Assembly: GCF_027497175.1 (NCBI RefSeq)
Contig: NZ_CP114901.1
Span: 6,386,001-6,450,000 of the forward strand
Source of the DNA: Verrucosispora sp. WMMD573
Lineage (GTDB): Bacteria > Actinomycetota > Actinomycetes > Mycobacteriales > Micromonosporaceae
Direction of reading: 5' to 3'
DNA length: 64,000 bases
Part shown: positions 45,244 to 54,164 of the stretch, one piece after another
Layout of the letters: every line of letters begins with the position of its first letter
How positions within the stretch are numbered: the first letter of the stretch is position 1
Position numbers and translations under genes: made by a program
Notes under the pieces: generated by a model
Databases searched by the model: none
What the model saw: the letters and a program-made list of their open reading frames with translations, nothing else
Told to the model about the DNA's origin: nothing

Positions 45244-45410
45244 CGCCACCGCCGACACGCGTCGAAGCGGGTTGGTGAGCGGCGGCCCGATCGACGCCAC
45301 ACATGGTCGGGATCGCATGTTCGCATGTTCGCCGCGAAGGTGACACGCCGCGTTCCCCCGCTACGACCAGATTGGCCTGCGACGACTCCTCGATCGATCT
45401 GGAGCAGCAG

Positions 45411-47120
45411 ATGGGCCACGGCCACGCGCACCATCACGACCACGACGCCGCCAGCGGGACCGACGTGCCCCCGGCGCTCGACCTGTCCATCCCCGACAGC
45501 GACCTGCCGCCGGCCGACCTGAATCGGCGCGGTTTCCTGCGTAACGCCGGCCTGCTCGGTGCCGGCGCGGCCACCACCGTGCTGGCGACCGGCACCCCGG
45601 CGGTGGCCGGTGGTCATGACCACGGTCACGGCCACGGGCCCGGCGGAGACCACGGCAGGACAGGCGGGTTCCACTGGCTCGCGGGCGACCACCACATCCA
45701 CACGCAGTACAGCTCCGACGCCATGTACCGGGTGATCGACCAGGCCCGGCACGCGCGGGCGTACGGCCTGGACTGGATGGTCGTCACCGACCACGGCAGC
45801 GCGACGCACGCGAAGATCGGCGTGGAGAAGGTCAACCCGGACATCGTCGCCGCCCGCTCCCGGCTCAAGGATCTGCTGATCTACCAGGGCCTGGAGTGGA
45901 ACATCCCGGCGGCCGAGCACGCCACCGTCTTCGTGCACCCCGGACGCAACGAGGTCGCCGTGCTCAAGGAGTTCGAGAACTCCTTCGACGGCAGCGTCCG
46001 CAGTGCCGGCGACAACACCCCGGCGAACGAGGCGCTGGCCGTCGCCGGCATCAAGTTCCTCGGCGAGGCGGTACGCAAGCGCCGCGTCGAGGGTGCGCTC
46101 TTCCTGGCCAACCACCCGGCCCGGCGGGGCATCGACTCCCCGCACGAGATCCGGGCCTGGCGCGACGCCGACCCGAGCGTCGCCATCGGGATGGAGGGCG
46201 CACCGGGCCACCAGGCCGCCGGCCTGCCCCGGGACAGTGGCGGCCGGGCCCGCGGCTACTACGACAACAACCCGTCGGCCAACTCGTTCCCCGGCTACCC
46301 GCTGGAGAGCTACCGCACCTGGGGTGGGTTCGACTGGATGACCTCGACGGTCGGCGGGCTCTGGGACAGCCTGCTCGCCGAGGGCCGGGCCTGGTGGATC
46401 AGCGCCAACTCCGACTCGCACGTCAACTACCTGGACACCTCGCAGCGGGGCCCGGGCAGCGACTTCAACCTCAACGGCAGGTACAACGACCCGGTCCACG
46501 GACCGGTGATCACCGACGCCGGTGACTACTGGCCGGGGCAGTACAGCCGCACCCATGTCGGAGCGAGCAGCTTCAACTACCGGGCGGTCATGGACGGTCT
46601 GCGCGCCGGCCGGGTCTGGGTCGACCACGGCGGTCTGATCAAGGGGCTGGACGTCCGCGCCCGCGTCGCCGGTGACCGGCGGGCCAACTCGGGCACGCCG
46701 CTCGGCGGGGTGCTGCGGGTCCGGCGTGGCACCGCCGTCGACGTGACCATCGACATCGATCTGGCCGACATCCCGAACTGGTCGCAGTTCGTGCCGGTGC
46801 TCGCCCGCGTCGACGTGATCGCCGGCCGGGTGACCGGCCCGGTGGCCGACCAGGACAGCTTCACCGCCCCGAACACCAAGGTGGTCAAGTCGTTCGACGT
46901 CACCGCCAAGACCGGCCGGGTCTCGTTCAGCTACTCCTTCGGCCGGGTGGATCAGCCGTTCTATCTGCGCATCCGGGGTACCGACGGCAAGCGTAGCCAG
47001 CCCGGTCTGATGGGTGCGGGGGTCGACCCGTTCGGTCCCGCGTTGGACGTCGCCGGTGCCGCCAACCCGTGGGAGGACCTGTGGTTCTACGCCAACCCGA
47101 TCTGGGTCCTGCCGAAGTGA
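45411..47120 (+). CDS. Tat-exported PHP-domain metal-dependent phosphoesterase
   Basis: 569 residues from ATG 45411, with GGAG upstream. The N-terminus starts MGHGHAHHHDHD, then a twin-arginine signal (RRGFLRNAG at 39-47, hydrophobic run, predicted cleavage near AVAGG). A second His-rich stretch follows (HDHGHGHGPGGDHG). The PHP metal-binding barrel begins GDHHIHTQYSSDA, with further ligands in MVVTDHGS, ISANSDSHVNYL and LANHPARRG. PHP proteins are di/trinuclear phosphoesterases; Tat export fits a protein folded with metal in the cytoplasm. The C-terminal 150 residues look like a beta domain. The substrate is not known. The stop overlaps the next gene (GTGA). Confidence 0.85.
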   Translation: MGHGHAHHHDHDAASGTDVPPALDLSIPDSDLPPADLNRRGFLRNAGLLGAGAATTVLATGTPAVAGGHDHGHGHGPGGDHGRTGGFHWLAGDHHIHTQYSSDAMYRVIDQARHARAYGLDWMVVTDHGSATHAKIGVEKVNPDIVAARSRLKDLLIYQGLEWNIPAAEHATVFVHPGRNEVAVLKEFENSFDGSVRSAGDNTPANEALAVAGIKFLGEAVRKRRVEGALFLANHPARRGIDSPHEIRAWRDADPSVAIGMEGAPGHQAAGLPRDSGGRARGYYDNNPSANSFPGYPLESYRTWGGFDWMTSTVGGLWDSLLAEGRAWWISANSDSHVNYLDTSQRGPGSDFNLNGRYNDPVHGPVITDAGDYWPGQYSRTHVGASSFNYRAVMDGLRAGRVWVDHGGLIKGLDVRARVAGDRRANSGTPLGGVLRVRRGTAVDVTIDIDLADIPNWSQFVPVLARVDVIAGRVTGPVADQDSFTAPNTKVVKSFDVTAKTGRVSFSYSFGRVDQPFYLRIRGTDGKRSQPGLMGAGVDPFGPALDVAGAANPWEDLWFYANPIWVLPK

Positions 47121-47623
47121 TCGTCGGCCTCAGCCTGGGGCACCGCACCCTGCGTGAGGCCGACCACTGGCTCACCGAGCAGGTGACAGGGTTCGGGCCG
47201 GATCTGGTCGCCTGCACCCACCTGGTCGCCGAGCCGTACCCGCATGTGGCGCTCAGTGTGGCCGGCACGGCGGCCGAGCGGCTCGCGGAGCTGGCGGTCG
47301 CCCCGCCCGAGCTACGGACCGCAGCGGCCCGGGCAGCCGGTGAGCACGCCGCCCGCCGCTCCGGCCGCGCGGTGCGCTACCCGGGCGCGGACCGGATGGT
47401 CGGCACCCTCACCGTCGCCGAACTGCTCGCCGCCGGGGCGATCGAGCGGGTGGTGGCGCTGGGCGGGACACCGGTGACCCCGGACGCGCCGGTACACACC
47501 AGGGACTTCGTCCGGCCACAGTGGCAGGACGGCGAGCTGGTCCTGGTCACCATGCCGCACCACGCGGGCGGCCTGGCCCCGTTCGAGGTGCCCGACCCGA
47601 CGCCCTGCTGCGCCGACCACTGA
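47117..47623 (+). CDS. Unknown protein coupled to the PHP phosphoesterase
   Basis: 168 residues from GTG 47117, overlapping the PHP stop. No signal peptide or membrane helix. Segments such as IVGLSLGHRTLREADHWLTE, CTHLVAEPYPHVALSVAG and LLAAGAIERVVALGGTPVTP suggest an alpha/beta fold. The C-terminus ends CCADH, which with several His (THLVAEPYPH, MPHHAGG) could bind metal. I do not recognise a family. Its tight coupling suggests a role beside the exported phosphoesterase, perhaps in its maturation; that is a guess. Confidence 0.65.
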   Translation: MIVGLSLGHRTLREADHWLTEQVTGFGPDLVACTHLVAEPYPHVALSVAGTAAERLAELAVAPPELRTAAARAAGEHAARRSGRAVRYPGADRMVGTLTVAELLAAGAIERVVALGGTPVTPDAPVHTRDFVRPQWQDGELVLVTMPHHAGGLAPFEVPDPTPCCADH

Positions 47624-47674
47624 GGTGATCCTCCGACCGTGGCGCCCGGCACCGGCGCGACGCGGGAGGGCAAC

Positions 47675-47708
47675 GGGCCGGGTGCGCGTACCGACGCGCA
47701 CCCGGCCC
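47675..47708. terminator. Bidirectional terminator hairpin
   Basis: Perfect 14-bp GC stem (47675-47688 with 47695-47708) with 6-base loop between convergent genes ending at 47623 and 47721. Confidence 0.75.
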
Positions 47709-47720
47709 GCGCGCGGACCG

Positions 47721-47948
47721 TCAGCTACGCCGGAAGGCGTAGCGGCGGACCTGGCCGGTCCGCTGGCCGCGTCCGACACCGGAGGTGCCGGTGGCCGGTG
47801 GCCCCGCCATGGGGGCGGCCGGTCGCCCGGCCGGCCGGGTGGGCACCGGCGCGATCGCGACGTCGCCCAGGTTCGCCGGTGTGACGGCGGCGAGTTCCGC
47901 CGAGTGGCGGTCGGGACGGGACTTGCCTGAGCTGCGCTTGGCGGGCAT
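47721..47948 (-). CDS. Small basic Pro/Ala-rich protein
   Basis: 75 residues from ATG 47948, preceded by GAGGAGG, one of the best ribosome sites in the window, which is why I accept the gene. The peptide starts MPAKRSSGKSRPDRHSAE, continues with LAAVTPANLGDVAIAPVPT and a Pro/Ala linker, and ends VRRYAFRRS. No family recognised; net charge strongly positive, so nucleic-acid or membrane contact is conceivable. Divergent from gnd. Confidence 0.6.
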   Translation of the reverse strand: MPAKRSSGKSRPDRHSAELAAVTPANLGDVAIAPVPTRPAGRPAAPMAGPPATGTSGVGRGQRTGQVRRYAFRRS

Positions 47949-48344
47949 CTGTGCCTCCTCGCTCGGCCGGCAACCTGCGGACGGTCGGCCGACCAGATGA
48001 GGACCGCCACCAGGGCGGTCGGGGACGGTTCGGACTGCTGCCCGGGACCGGCCACGGAGGACGCCACCGCCGACGGCGGGTGGACACGCGGACGCCCGGG
48101 AGCACACGGGTCGCGGCACGACAGCGGCGAACCCGGCTCAGGTAAGGGGCGTCAGTAGCGCATGCCCGCACGTTATCGGCCGGGCGGGGCCGGTGCATCC
48201 GAATTAACGTCACCGGTCCGCGCGAGCGATCGGGGTGCGCTACGCGACCACCTGATGACCAGCGGTGGGGGGACGACGCGCACCGGACCCATGCCGCGAT
48301 ACCGTCGCAGCACTACAGGTAGACGGCGGAAGGTGGCGACGAGG
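47949..48344. other. Long divergent intergenic region before gnd
   Basis: 396 bases without a convincing gene between the small basic protein and gnd. It should hold both promoters. An AT-richer patch (CCGAATTAACGTCACC, near 48198) stands out, but no confident -35/-10 pair or operator was found. Confidence 0.5.
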
Positions 48345-49790
48345 ATGGCGGATCGGGCTACGGCGCAGATCGGTGTGACGGGACTGGCGGTGATGGGTCG
48401 CAACCTGGCCCGCAACCTGGCCCGCAACGGGTTCACCGTGGCGTTGCACAACCGCTCGCCGGAGCGGACCCGGTCGCTCGTGGCGGAGCACGGCGACGAG
48501 GGCACCTTCGTCCCGACGGAGTCCCTGGCGGACTTCGTCGCCGCGCTGGAGCGCCCCCGCGCGGTGATCATCATGGTCAAGGCGGGGGGACCCACCGACG
48601 CGGTGATCGACGAGTTGGTGCCGCTGCTGGAAGCGGGCGACATCATCATCGACTGCGGCAACGCGCACTTCGCCGACACCCGTCGCCGGGAGGAGACGCT
48701 GCGGGCCAAGGGCCTGCACTTCGTCGGCACCGGTGTCTCCGGTGGCGAGGAGGGGGCGCTGTGGGGGCCGAGCATCATGCCGGGCGGCTCGGCCGAGTCG
48801 TACCGCAAGCTCGGACCGATCTTCGAGAAGATCGCCGCGCAGGTCGAGGGCGTGCCCTGCTGCCAGCACGTCGGGCCGGACGGTGCCGGGCACTTCGTCA
48901 AGATGGTCCACAACGGCATCGAGTACGCCGACATGCAGCTCATCGCCGAGGCGTACGACCTGCTGCGGGCCGGGCTGGGCGCGGAGCCGGCGGAGATCGC
49001 GCAGATCTTCCGGGAGTGGAACTCCGGCGAGCTGGAGTCCTTCCTGATCGAGATCACCGCCGACGTGCTGGCGCACACCGACGCCGCCACCGGGCGGGCG
49101 TTCGTGGACGTGGTGCAGGACCGGGCCGAGCAGAAGGGCACCGGCCGGTGGACCGTCCAGATCGCCCTCGACCTGGGCATCCCGATCACCGGCATCGCCG
49201 AGGCGACCTTCGCCCGGTCGCTGTCGGGGCACGTGGGTCAGCGCGAGGCCGCGCTGCGGGCCTTCCCCGAGGCCGGCGAGAAGTGGCAGGTCAGCGACCG
49301 CGAGGCATTCATCGAGGACGTACGGCGCGCGCTGCTGGCCTCGAAGATCGTCGCGTACGCCCAGGGCTTCGACCAGATCCGCGCCGGCAGCGCCGAGTAC
49401 GACTGGGGCATCGACCTGGGCGGCACGGCGACGATCTGGCGCGGCGGCTGCATCATCCGGGCCCGGTTCCTGGACCGCATCAAGCAGGCGTACGACGAGC
49501 AGCCGGAGCTGCCCACCCTGCTGGTCGCACCGTGGTTCGCCGACACCGTGCGCGACGGCGTGCCGAGCTGGCGGCGGGTGGTGGCCGAGGCGGCCCGGGC
49601 GGGCGTACCGGCGCCCGCGTTCGCCTCGTCGCTGGCGTACTTCGACGCGCTGCGGGCGGACCGGCTGCCGGCCGCACTGATCCAGGGACTGCGCGACAAC
49701 TTCGGCGCGCACACCTACCGCCGCGTCGACCGGGACGGCTCGTTCCACACCCTCTGGGCCACCCCCGACCGCGCCGAGGTCGAGGCCTGA
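48345..49790 (+). CDS. gnd: 6-phosphogluconate dehydrogenase, decarboxylating
   Basis: 481 residues from ATG 48345 (MADRATAQIGVTGLAVMGRN), with GACGAGG directly ahead. Oxidative pentose phosphate enzyme converting 6-phosphogluconate to ribulose-5-phosphate with NADP+. Rossmann motif GVTGLAVMGRNLARNLARNG; substrate signature GTGVSGGEEGALWGPSIMPG; catalytic Lys in FVKMVHNGIEYADMQ; C-terminal domain with GTGRWTVQIALDLG and ATIWRGGCIIRARFL. Length fits the long-chain (about 470) form. A perfect 24-bp-arm hairpin follows. Confidence 0.96.
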   Translation: MADRATAQIGVTGLAVMGRNLARNLARNGFTVALHNRSPERTRSLVAEHGDEGTFVPTESLADFVAALERPRAVIIMVKAGGPTDAVIDELVPLLEAGDIIIDCGNAHFADTRRREETLRAKGLHFVGTGVSGGEEGALWGPSIMPGGSAESYRKLGPIFEKIAAQVEGVPCCQHVGPDGAGHFVKMVHNGIEYADMQLIAEAYDLLRAGLGAEPAEIAQIFREWNSGELESFLIEITADVLAHTDAATGRAFVDVVQDRAEQKGTGRWTVQIALDLGIPITGIAEATFARSLSGHVGQREAALRAFPEAGEKWQVSDREAFIEDVRRALLASKIVAYAQGFDQIRAGSAEYDWGIDLGGTATIWRGGCIIRARFLDRIKQAYDEQPELPTLLVAPWFADTVRDGVPSWRRVVAEAARAGVPAPAFASSLAYFDALRADRLPAALIQGLRDNFGAHTYRRVDRDGSFHTLWATPDRAEVEA

Positions 49791-49805
49791 CCCGCAAGCC
49801 CCCGA

Positions 49806-49857
49806 AATACGGCATCTCGCGGTATCCCTCAGCAGGGATACCGCGAGATGCCGTATT
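49806..49857. repeat. Intergenic hairpin H8, perfect 24-bp arms
   Basis: Arms 49806-49829 and 49834-49857 are perfect reverse complements with a 4-base loop (CAGC). Starts 16 bases after the gnd stop and ends 27 bases before the convergent small gene, so it is probably a bidirectional terminator. Confidence 0.85.
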
Positions 49858-49884
49858 GCTGGGCTACCGGTCGCACCGGTCGCG

Positions 49885-50070
49885 TCAGAAGAAGCGGCGG
49901 CGCTTTGCCTGCCGAGGGCGGATCAGGTCGGCGCCCTTGTTGAGCAGTCGAGTGGCCCGGTTGGGGCCACGGCGGGACTCCAACGTGTGGCTCAGCTTCC
50001 GGGCTCCGGCGGCGGCGACCGGTACCGCGATGGCCATCACCGCCCACTGCCCGATGCGCTTGCGGATCAT
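49885..50070 (-). CDS. Small basic membrane-anchored protein
   Basis: 61 residues from ATG 50070, preceded by GGAGGTGA at good spacing. The start MIRKRIGQWAVMAIAVPVAA has one short hydrophobic helix behind a basic tip. The rest is basic (KLSHTLESRRGPNRATRLL, RPRQAKRRRFF). Looks like an authentic small membrane protein. No family assigned. It is on the same strand as uppS but downstream of it, 89 bases from its stop. Confidence 0.62.
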   Translation of the reverse strand: MIRKRIGQWAVMAIAVPVAAAGARKLSHTLESRRGPNRATRLLNKGADLIRPRQAKRRRFF

Positions 50071-50159
50071 ATGGGTTCACCTCCGTCAGTGGCTGCTGCC
50101 GGCGGTGATACCCAGTGTGGCCGCCGGGTATGCGCTCAGGCGGCCGGGAGCACCGACGC

Positions 50160-50996
50160 TCAGCCGGCCGGCACCGTGGCTGTCGAGGTGGTCGGAGCCA
50201 CCGGGTTGGGCAGTGCGCCACCGAACCGCCGGTCGCGCTGGGCGTACAACTCGCAGGCGTACCACAGGTGCCGGCGGTCGAAGTCCGGCCAGAGCGTGTC
50301 CAGGAAGATCAGCTCGGCGTACGCGCTCTGCCAGAGCAGGAAGTTCGAGGTCCGCTGCTCGCCGGAGGGTCGCAGGAACAGGTCCACCTCGGGCACCTCA
50401 GGGTGATAGAGATACCGCTGGACCGTCTTCTCGGTGACCTTGGCCGGATCGAGCCGGCCGGCGGCCACCTCCCGGGCGATCGCGGCGGCCGCGTCGGCGA
50501 TCTCCGCCTGCCCGCCGTAGTTCACGCAGAACTGAAGGGTCAGCGTCGAGTTGCCGCGGGACATCTCCTCGGCGGTCTGCAACTCGCTGATGACGCTCTT
50601 CCACAGCCGCCCGGCCCGACCGGACCACACCACCCGCACCCCGAGGTCGACCAGCTGGTCCCGGCGGCGGCGGATGACATCCCGGTTGAAGCCCATCAGG
50701 AACCGCACCTCATCGGGTGAGCGTCGCCAGTTCTCGGTCGAGAAGGCGTACGCCGACAGGTAAGGAATACCCAACTCGATGGCGCCCTCGACGGTGTCGA
50801 AGAGGGAGAACTCCCCCGCCTCGTGGCCCTTGGTGCGCGCCAGGCCGCGTTCCTTGGCCCACCTGCCGTTGCCGTCCATCACCACGGCGACGTGGCGGGG
50901 CACCGCCCCCGGTGGCAGCGCCGGCGGTCGGGCCCCCGACGGATGCGGTGTCGGCGGCACCGGTTCGCGCCGCCCGGCCCTGGACGATCGGATCAC
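50160..50996 (-). CDS. uppS: Isoprenyl (polyprenyl) diphosphate synthase, UppS type
   Basis: 278 residues, GTG overlapping the recO stop (GTGA). Builds the C50-C55 cis-polyprenyl carrier for cell-wall synthesis. Catalytic Asp41 in [14 protein letters not shown]. Further family marks are [30 protein letters not shown], and the pyrophosphate-binding [20 protein letters not shown], followed by [15 protein letters not shown]. The Pro-rich N-tail of about 30 residues is usual in actinobacteria. recO-uppS is the standard order. Confidence 0.96.
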   Translation of the reverse strand: MIRSSRAGRREPVPPTPHPSGARPPALPPGAVPRHVAVVMDGNGRWAKERGLARTKGHEAGEFSLFDTVEGAIELGIPYLSAYAFSTENWRRSPDEVRFLMGFNRDVIRRRRDQLVDLGVRVVWSGRAGRLWKSVISELQTAEEMSRGNSTLTLQFCVNYGGQAEIADAAAAIAREVAAGRLDPAKVTEKTVQRYLYHPEVPEVDLFLRPSGEQRTSNFLLWQSAYAELIFLDTLWPDFDRRHLWYACELYAQRDRRFGGALPNPVAPTTSTATVPAG

Positions 50997-51877
50997 TCGC
51001 TTCTCTCCCTACTCACGTCCGGTGACGCCCGGTCGGGCGGCAGCGCCGCACCGGCCGGGGCCACGGTGCCGGCATCGCCGGTCGTTCGCCGCGCGCCGGA
51101 TGCCGGGGGCATCCCACCCCGGTCGACCAGCGGCAGCGAGCGTAGCGCGCGTTCCAGGTGCCACTGCAGGTGCGCCGCGACCAGGCCGCTGCATTCCCGG
51201 CGTACCCCGTTCTCGGTGGCGTCGGCGACCCGCCAGTCACCCACGGTCAACGCCGACATCAGGTCGATGGTGGCCGGGGCCGGGTGGGCGGCCCCCGGTG
51301 GCCGGCAGTCCGGGCAGACCGCGCCCCCGGCCGGCACCGAGAACGCCCGATGCCGGCCCGGGGTGCCACAGACCGCGCAGGCGGTCAACGCCGGCGCCCA
51401 GCCCGCCAACGCCATCCCGCGCAGCAGATACGCGTCGAGCACCAGCGTGGTGGCATGCCCACCGTCGGCGAGGGCGCGCAGCGCGCCCAGGGTGAGCTGG
51501 AACAGCCGCAACGACGGTTCCCGCTCGACCGGGGTCAGCCGCTCGGCGGTCTCGGCTATCGCGCTCGCGGCGGTGTAGCGGGGATAGTCACCGAGAAACC
51601 GCTTGCCGTAGAGGTCGATCCCCTCGACCTGGCTGACGCTGTGCAGCGAACTGCCCTGCTCCCCCTTGGGGTCGCCGGCCAGCTGCACATCGACGTGGCC
51701 GAAGGGCTCCAGCCGGGCACCGAACTTCGACATGGTCCGGCGTACCCCCCGGGCGACCGCGCGGAGCCGGCCGTGCCGCCGGGTGAGCAGGGTGATGATC
51801 CGGTCGGACTCGCCGAGTTTCTGCACACGCAGCACCACCGCGTCGTCGCGGTATAGCTGTCGGCGGTACCCGGCCAT
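50993..51877 (-). CDS. recO: DNA repair protein RecO
   Basis: 294 residues, ATG start. N-terminal OB fold: [20 protein letters not shown] and [20 protein letters not shown]. The helical domain contains the zinc site CAVCG with CPDC. It helps load RecA on gapped DNA with RecR. The C-terminal 35 residues are a disordered Ala/Pro-rich tail. Translationally coupled to uppS; divergent from the DUF4097 lipoprotein. Confidence 0.95.
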   Translation of the reverse strand: MAGYRRQLYRDDAVVLRVQKLGESDRIITLLTRRHGRLRAVARGVRRTMSKFGARLEPFGHVDVQLAGDPKGEQGSSLHSVSQVEGIDLYGKRFLGDYPRYTAASAIAETAERLTPVEREPSLRLFQLTLGALRALADGGHATTLVLDAYLLRGMALAGWAPALTACAVCGTPGRHRAFSVPAGGAVCPDCRPPGAAHPAPATIDLMSALTVGDWRVADATENGVRRECSGLVAAHLQWHLERALRSLPLVDRGGMPPASGARRTTGDAGTVAPAGAALPPDRASPDVSRERSE

Positions 51878-52003
51878 CGCGCCATTCTCCCCTCCGGCCG
51901 GAAATCAGGTCCGACCCCGGGTCGGAATTCAGGGTCCGCTCGGGGTCGCCGTGCCGGCGAACCCGGATGCGCGCGCGGTCGCGCCGGTCGTAGCGTGCTC
52001 GGC

Positions 52004-52867
52004 ATGGCTTCGCACCGGACCAGCACCGTCTCCCGGCCCACCGCCGCGGATCAGCCCACCGCCGTGCGCCGAACCACCGCCCCGCGAGCGAGGGCCGCCC
52101 GCCGGGCCGGCGTGGCGGTCGCCGCGACCGCCGCCCTCATCGTCCTGGTCGGGTGCGACAACCTGTCGTACCGGCGGCTGGACTTCGACACCACCGAGGC
52201 CGCCCGGATCACCGCGATCCAGGTGCTGCCCGGTGCCGGCGACGTGATGGTCCGGGCGGACGGCGGGGCGGACGAGGTACGCGTCAAGCGCATGGTGCGC
52301 TACCAGGGCGGCCAGCCGGACACCAGCTACGAGATCAAGGGCGGGGAGCTGGTGCTGGACACCTCCTGCGGCCCCCGGTGCAGCGTCTCCTACGAGGTGA
52401 CGGTCGGTGAGGGGGTGAGCGTGCGGGGCGAGACCGGCTCCGGGAACGTCGACCTCGGCCGCGTCGGCCAGGTGGATCTCAAGGTCGGCTCCGGCGACGT
52501 CCGGGTGGCCGCGGCGACCGACACGGTGCGGGTGGAGACCGGCTCCGGCAACATCGAGGTGTACGAGGTGACCGCACCCGTGGTGATGCGGGCCTCCTCC
52601 GGTGACGTGACGGGCAGCCGCCTCGGCGACAGCGTGGACGCGGAGACCAAGTCCGGCAACGTCAGCCTCGAACTGGACAAGCCCGCCTCCGTACGGGCGC
52701 ACGCGTCGAGCGGCAACGTCGACCTGATCGTGCCGGAAGGCGCGTACCAGGTCCGGTCGAGGGTCGGCTCCGGTCAGATCGAGCTGGGCGTGACGCCCGA
52801 CCCGTCCGCCACAACCGTGCTCGACCTGCGCACCGGCAGCGGCGACATCACCGTCACCTCGCGATGA
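52004..52867 (+). CDS. DUF4097-family lipoprotein with repeated beta motif
   Basis: 287 residues from ATG 52004 (a GTG at 51995 is possible). Twin-Arg-like basic start, hydrophobic ALIVLVGC lipobox. The body has at least seven repeats of the form G/S-SG-N/D-V/I, such as ETGSGNVDLG, KVGSGDVRVA, ETGSGNIEVY, ASSGDVTGSR, KSGNVSLELD, SSGNVDLIVP, RVGSGQIELG and TGSGDITVTS, the pattern of a parallel beta-solenoid (DUF4097). Surface protein; partner unknown. Its last 14 bases overlap the convergent acyltransferase gene. Confidence 0.87.
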   Translation: MASHRTSTVSRPTAADQPTAVRRTTAPRARAARRAGVAVAATAALIVLVGCDNLSYRRLDFDTTEAARITAIQVLPGAGDVMVRADGGADEVRVKRMVRYQGGQPDTSYEIKGGELVLDTSCGPRCSVSYEVTVGEGVSVRGETGSGNVDLGRVGQVDLKVGSGDVRVAAATDTVRVETGSGNIEVYEVTAPVVMRASSGDVTGSRLGDSVDAETKSGNVSLELDKPASVRAHASSGNVDLIVPEGAYQVRSRVGSGQIELGVTPDPSATTVLDLRTGSGDITVTSR

Positions 52868-53987
52868 CTTCGCCACCTCGGCCACGCTGTTCCGGGACCG
52901 CCGAACGTTCCGCCGCTCCGGGGCTCGGTTCGTGCTCGTCGCCGACGCGGGACTCCGCATGCCGGCGGACGGGGCGCGACGCCGGGCGACGGCCACCGGG
53001 AACCAGCTCTGGCCGACGCCTCGCCGCCACGTCCTCGACCCAGCCCACCAGTACGGTGACCAGACCCACCAGCAGGAAGACCAGGGCCACCCGGATCGCC
53101 AGGCCCAGCGGATCCTGATGCGACCAGCCGACCACGTCGACCAACGGGGTCAGCGCGACCACGAACGCCATGTGCCACAGGTAGACCGTCAACGCCCGCC
53201 GGTTCAGCACGGTGACCGCCCGGCCGAACAACGCGCCACGGTCCACCCAGGCCGCGGTCGCCGGTGCCCTACCCAGCGCCACCAGGATGAACGCGGCCGA
53301 CCAGAACGCGTTGCCGAGCGGAATGTCGTTGAGGTCGTAGCCACGCGGGCCCGCGTGAGTCAGCACCCAGGCACCACCCATCGCGGCGAGCGCGACCGCC
53401 GTCGGCACCAGAATCCAGGCGCTCAGGCGGCGCAGCATCCCGCTCTGGTGGGCGAAACCCAGCAGCCACGCCCCGAAGTAGAGCCCGAAGTGGCGCAGCA
53501 CGACCGGCGGGTTCTGATAGATGCCCAACTCGATGACCAGCAGCAGGCAGTACGGGGCGAGCAGGGTGGGCAGCGGGAAGCGGCGGAACAGCCACAGCGC
53601 GGCCGGCGAGGCGAGAACGAACCAGAGGTAGTCACGCAGGTACCAGATCGGGCTCAGCGCCAGCGCACCCCAGTAGTTGGCCGGCGGGTCGGCCACCGGA
53701 AAGAGCCAGAGCAGCACCGTCGGAGACAGCGGCAGCCCGGTGAGCAGCATCGCCGGCACGAAGATCGCGGCGACCACCCACAGCGATGGCAGCAACCGCC
53801 GCAGTCGCCGCCCCACCGCCACCGGCCCGGACCGCAGCAGGGACGCGGCCATCAGCGAACCGGCCAGCGCGAACATCACCGACATCGCCGGGAACAGCAG
53901 CGTAAGCGATCCCCAGCCGGTGACGTGGTACACGACCACCCGCACGATGGCCAGAGCGCGCAGCAGGTCCAGGTATCTGTTTCGCAT
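52854..53987 (-). CDS. Membrane acyltransferase (family 3)
   Basis: 377 residues, ATG start. About ten hydrophobic helices. The opening RNRYLDLLRALAIVRVVVYH contains the conserved R-x10-H of family 3 acyltransferases; ALSPIWYLRDYLWFVLASPA is the next family landmark. The C-terminal 50 residues are basic, Pro-rich and cytoplasmic. Such enzymes acylate sugars, antibiotics or wall polymers. Promoter presumably in the 177-base gap upstream (53988-54164). Confidence 0.88.
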   Translation of the reverse strand: MRNRYLDLLRALAIVRVVVYHVTGWGSLTLLFPAMSVMFALAGSLMAASLLRSGPVAVGRRLRRLLPSLWVVAAIFVPAMLLTGLPLSPTVLLWLFPVADPPANYWGALALSPIWYLRDYLWFVLASPAALWLFRRFPLPTLLAPYCLLLVIELGIYQNPPVVLRHFGLYFGAWLLGFAHQSGMLRRLSAWILVPTAVALAAMGGAWVLTHAGPRGYDLNDIPLGNAFWSAAFILVALGRAPATAAWVDRGALFGRAVTVLNRRALTVYLWHMAFVVALTPLVDVVGWSHQDPLGLAIRVALVFLLVGLVTVLVGWVEDVAARRRPELVPGGRRPASRPVRRHAESRVGDEHEPSPGAAERSAVPEQRGRGGEVIAR

Positions 53988-54164
53988 CAGCCTGCATCTG
54001 TGTCAGGGGGGTCGGAGGCTCTTGCTCTCCTACCCTCCGCTGCCCGCCGACGAACCGGCCAGAGACCCACTACGTTAGTGAAAATCCCCATCTGCCTGAC
54101 CGGTCCCGATCAGACGCTCCGGCGCGGGTCGGGTCGTCCGATCGCACCGCTGAGCCGGATCGGC

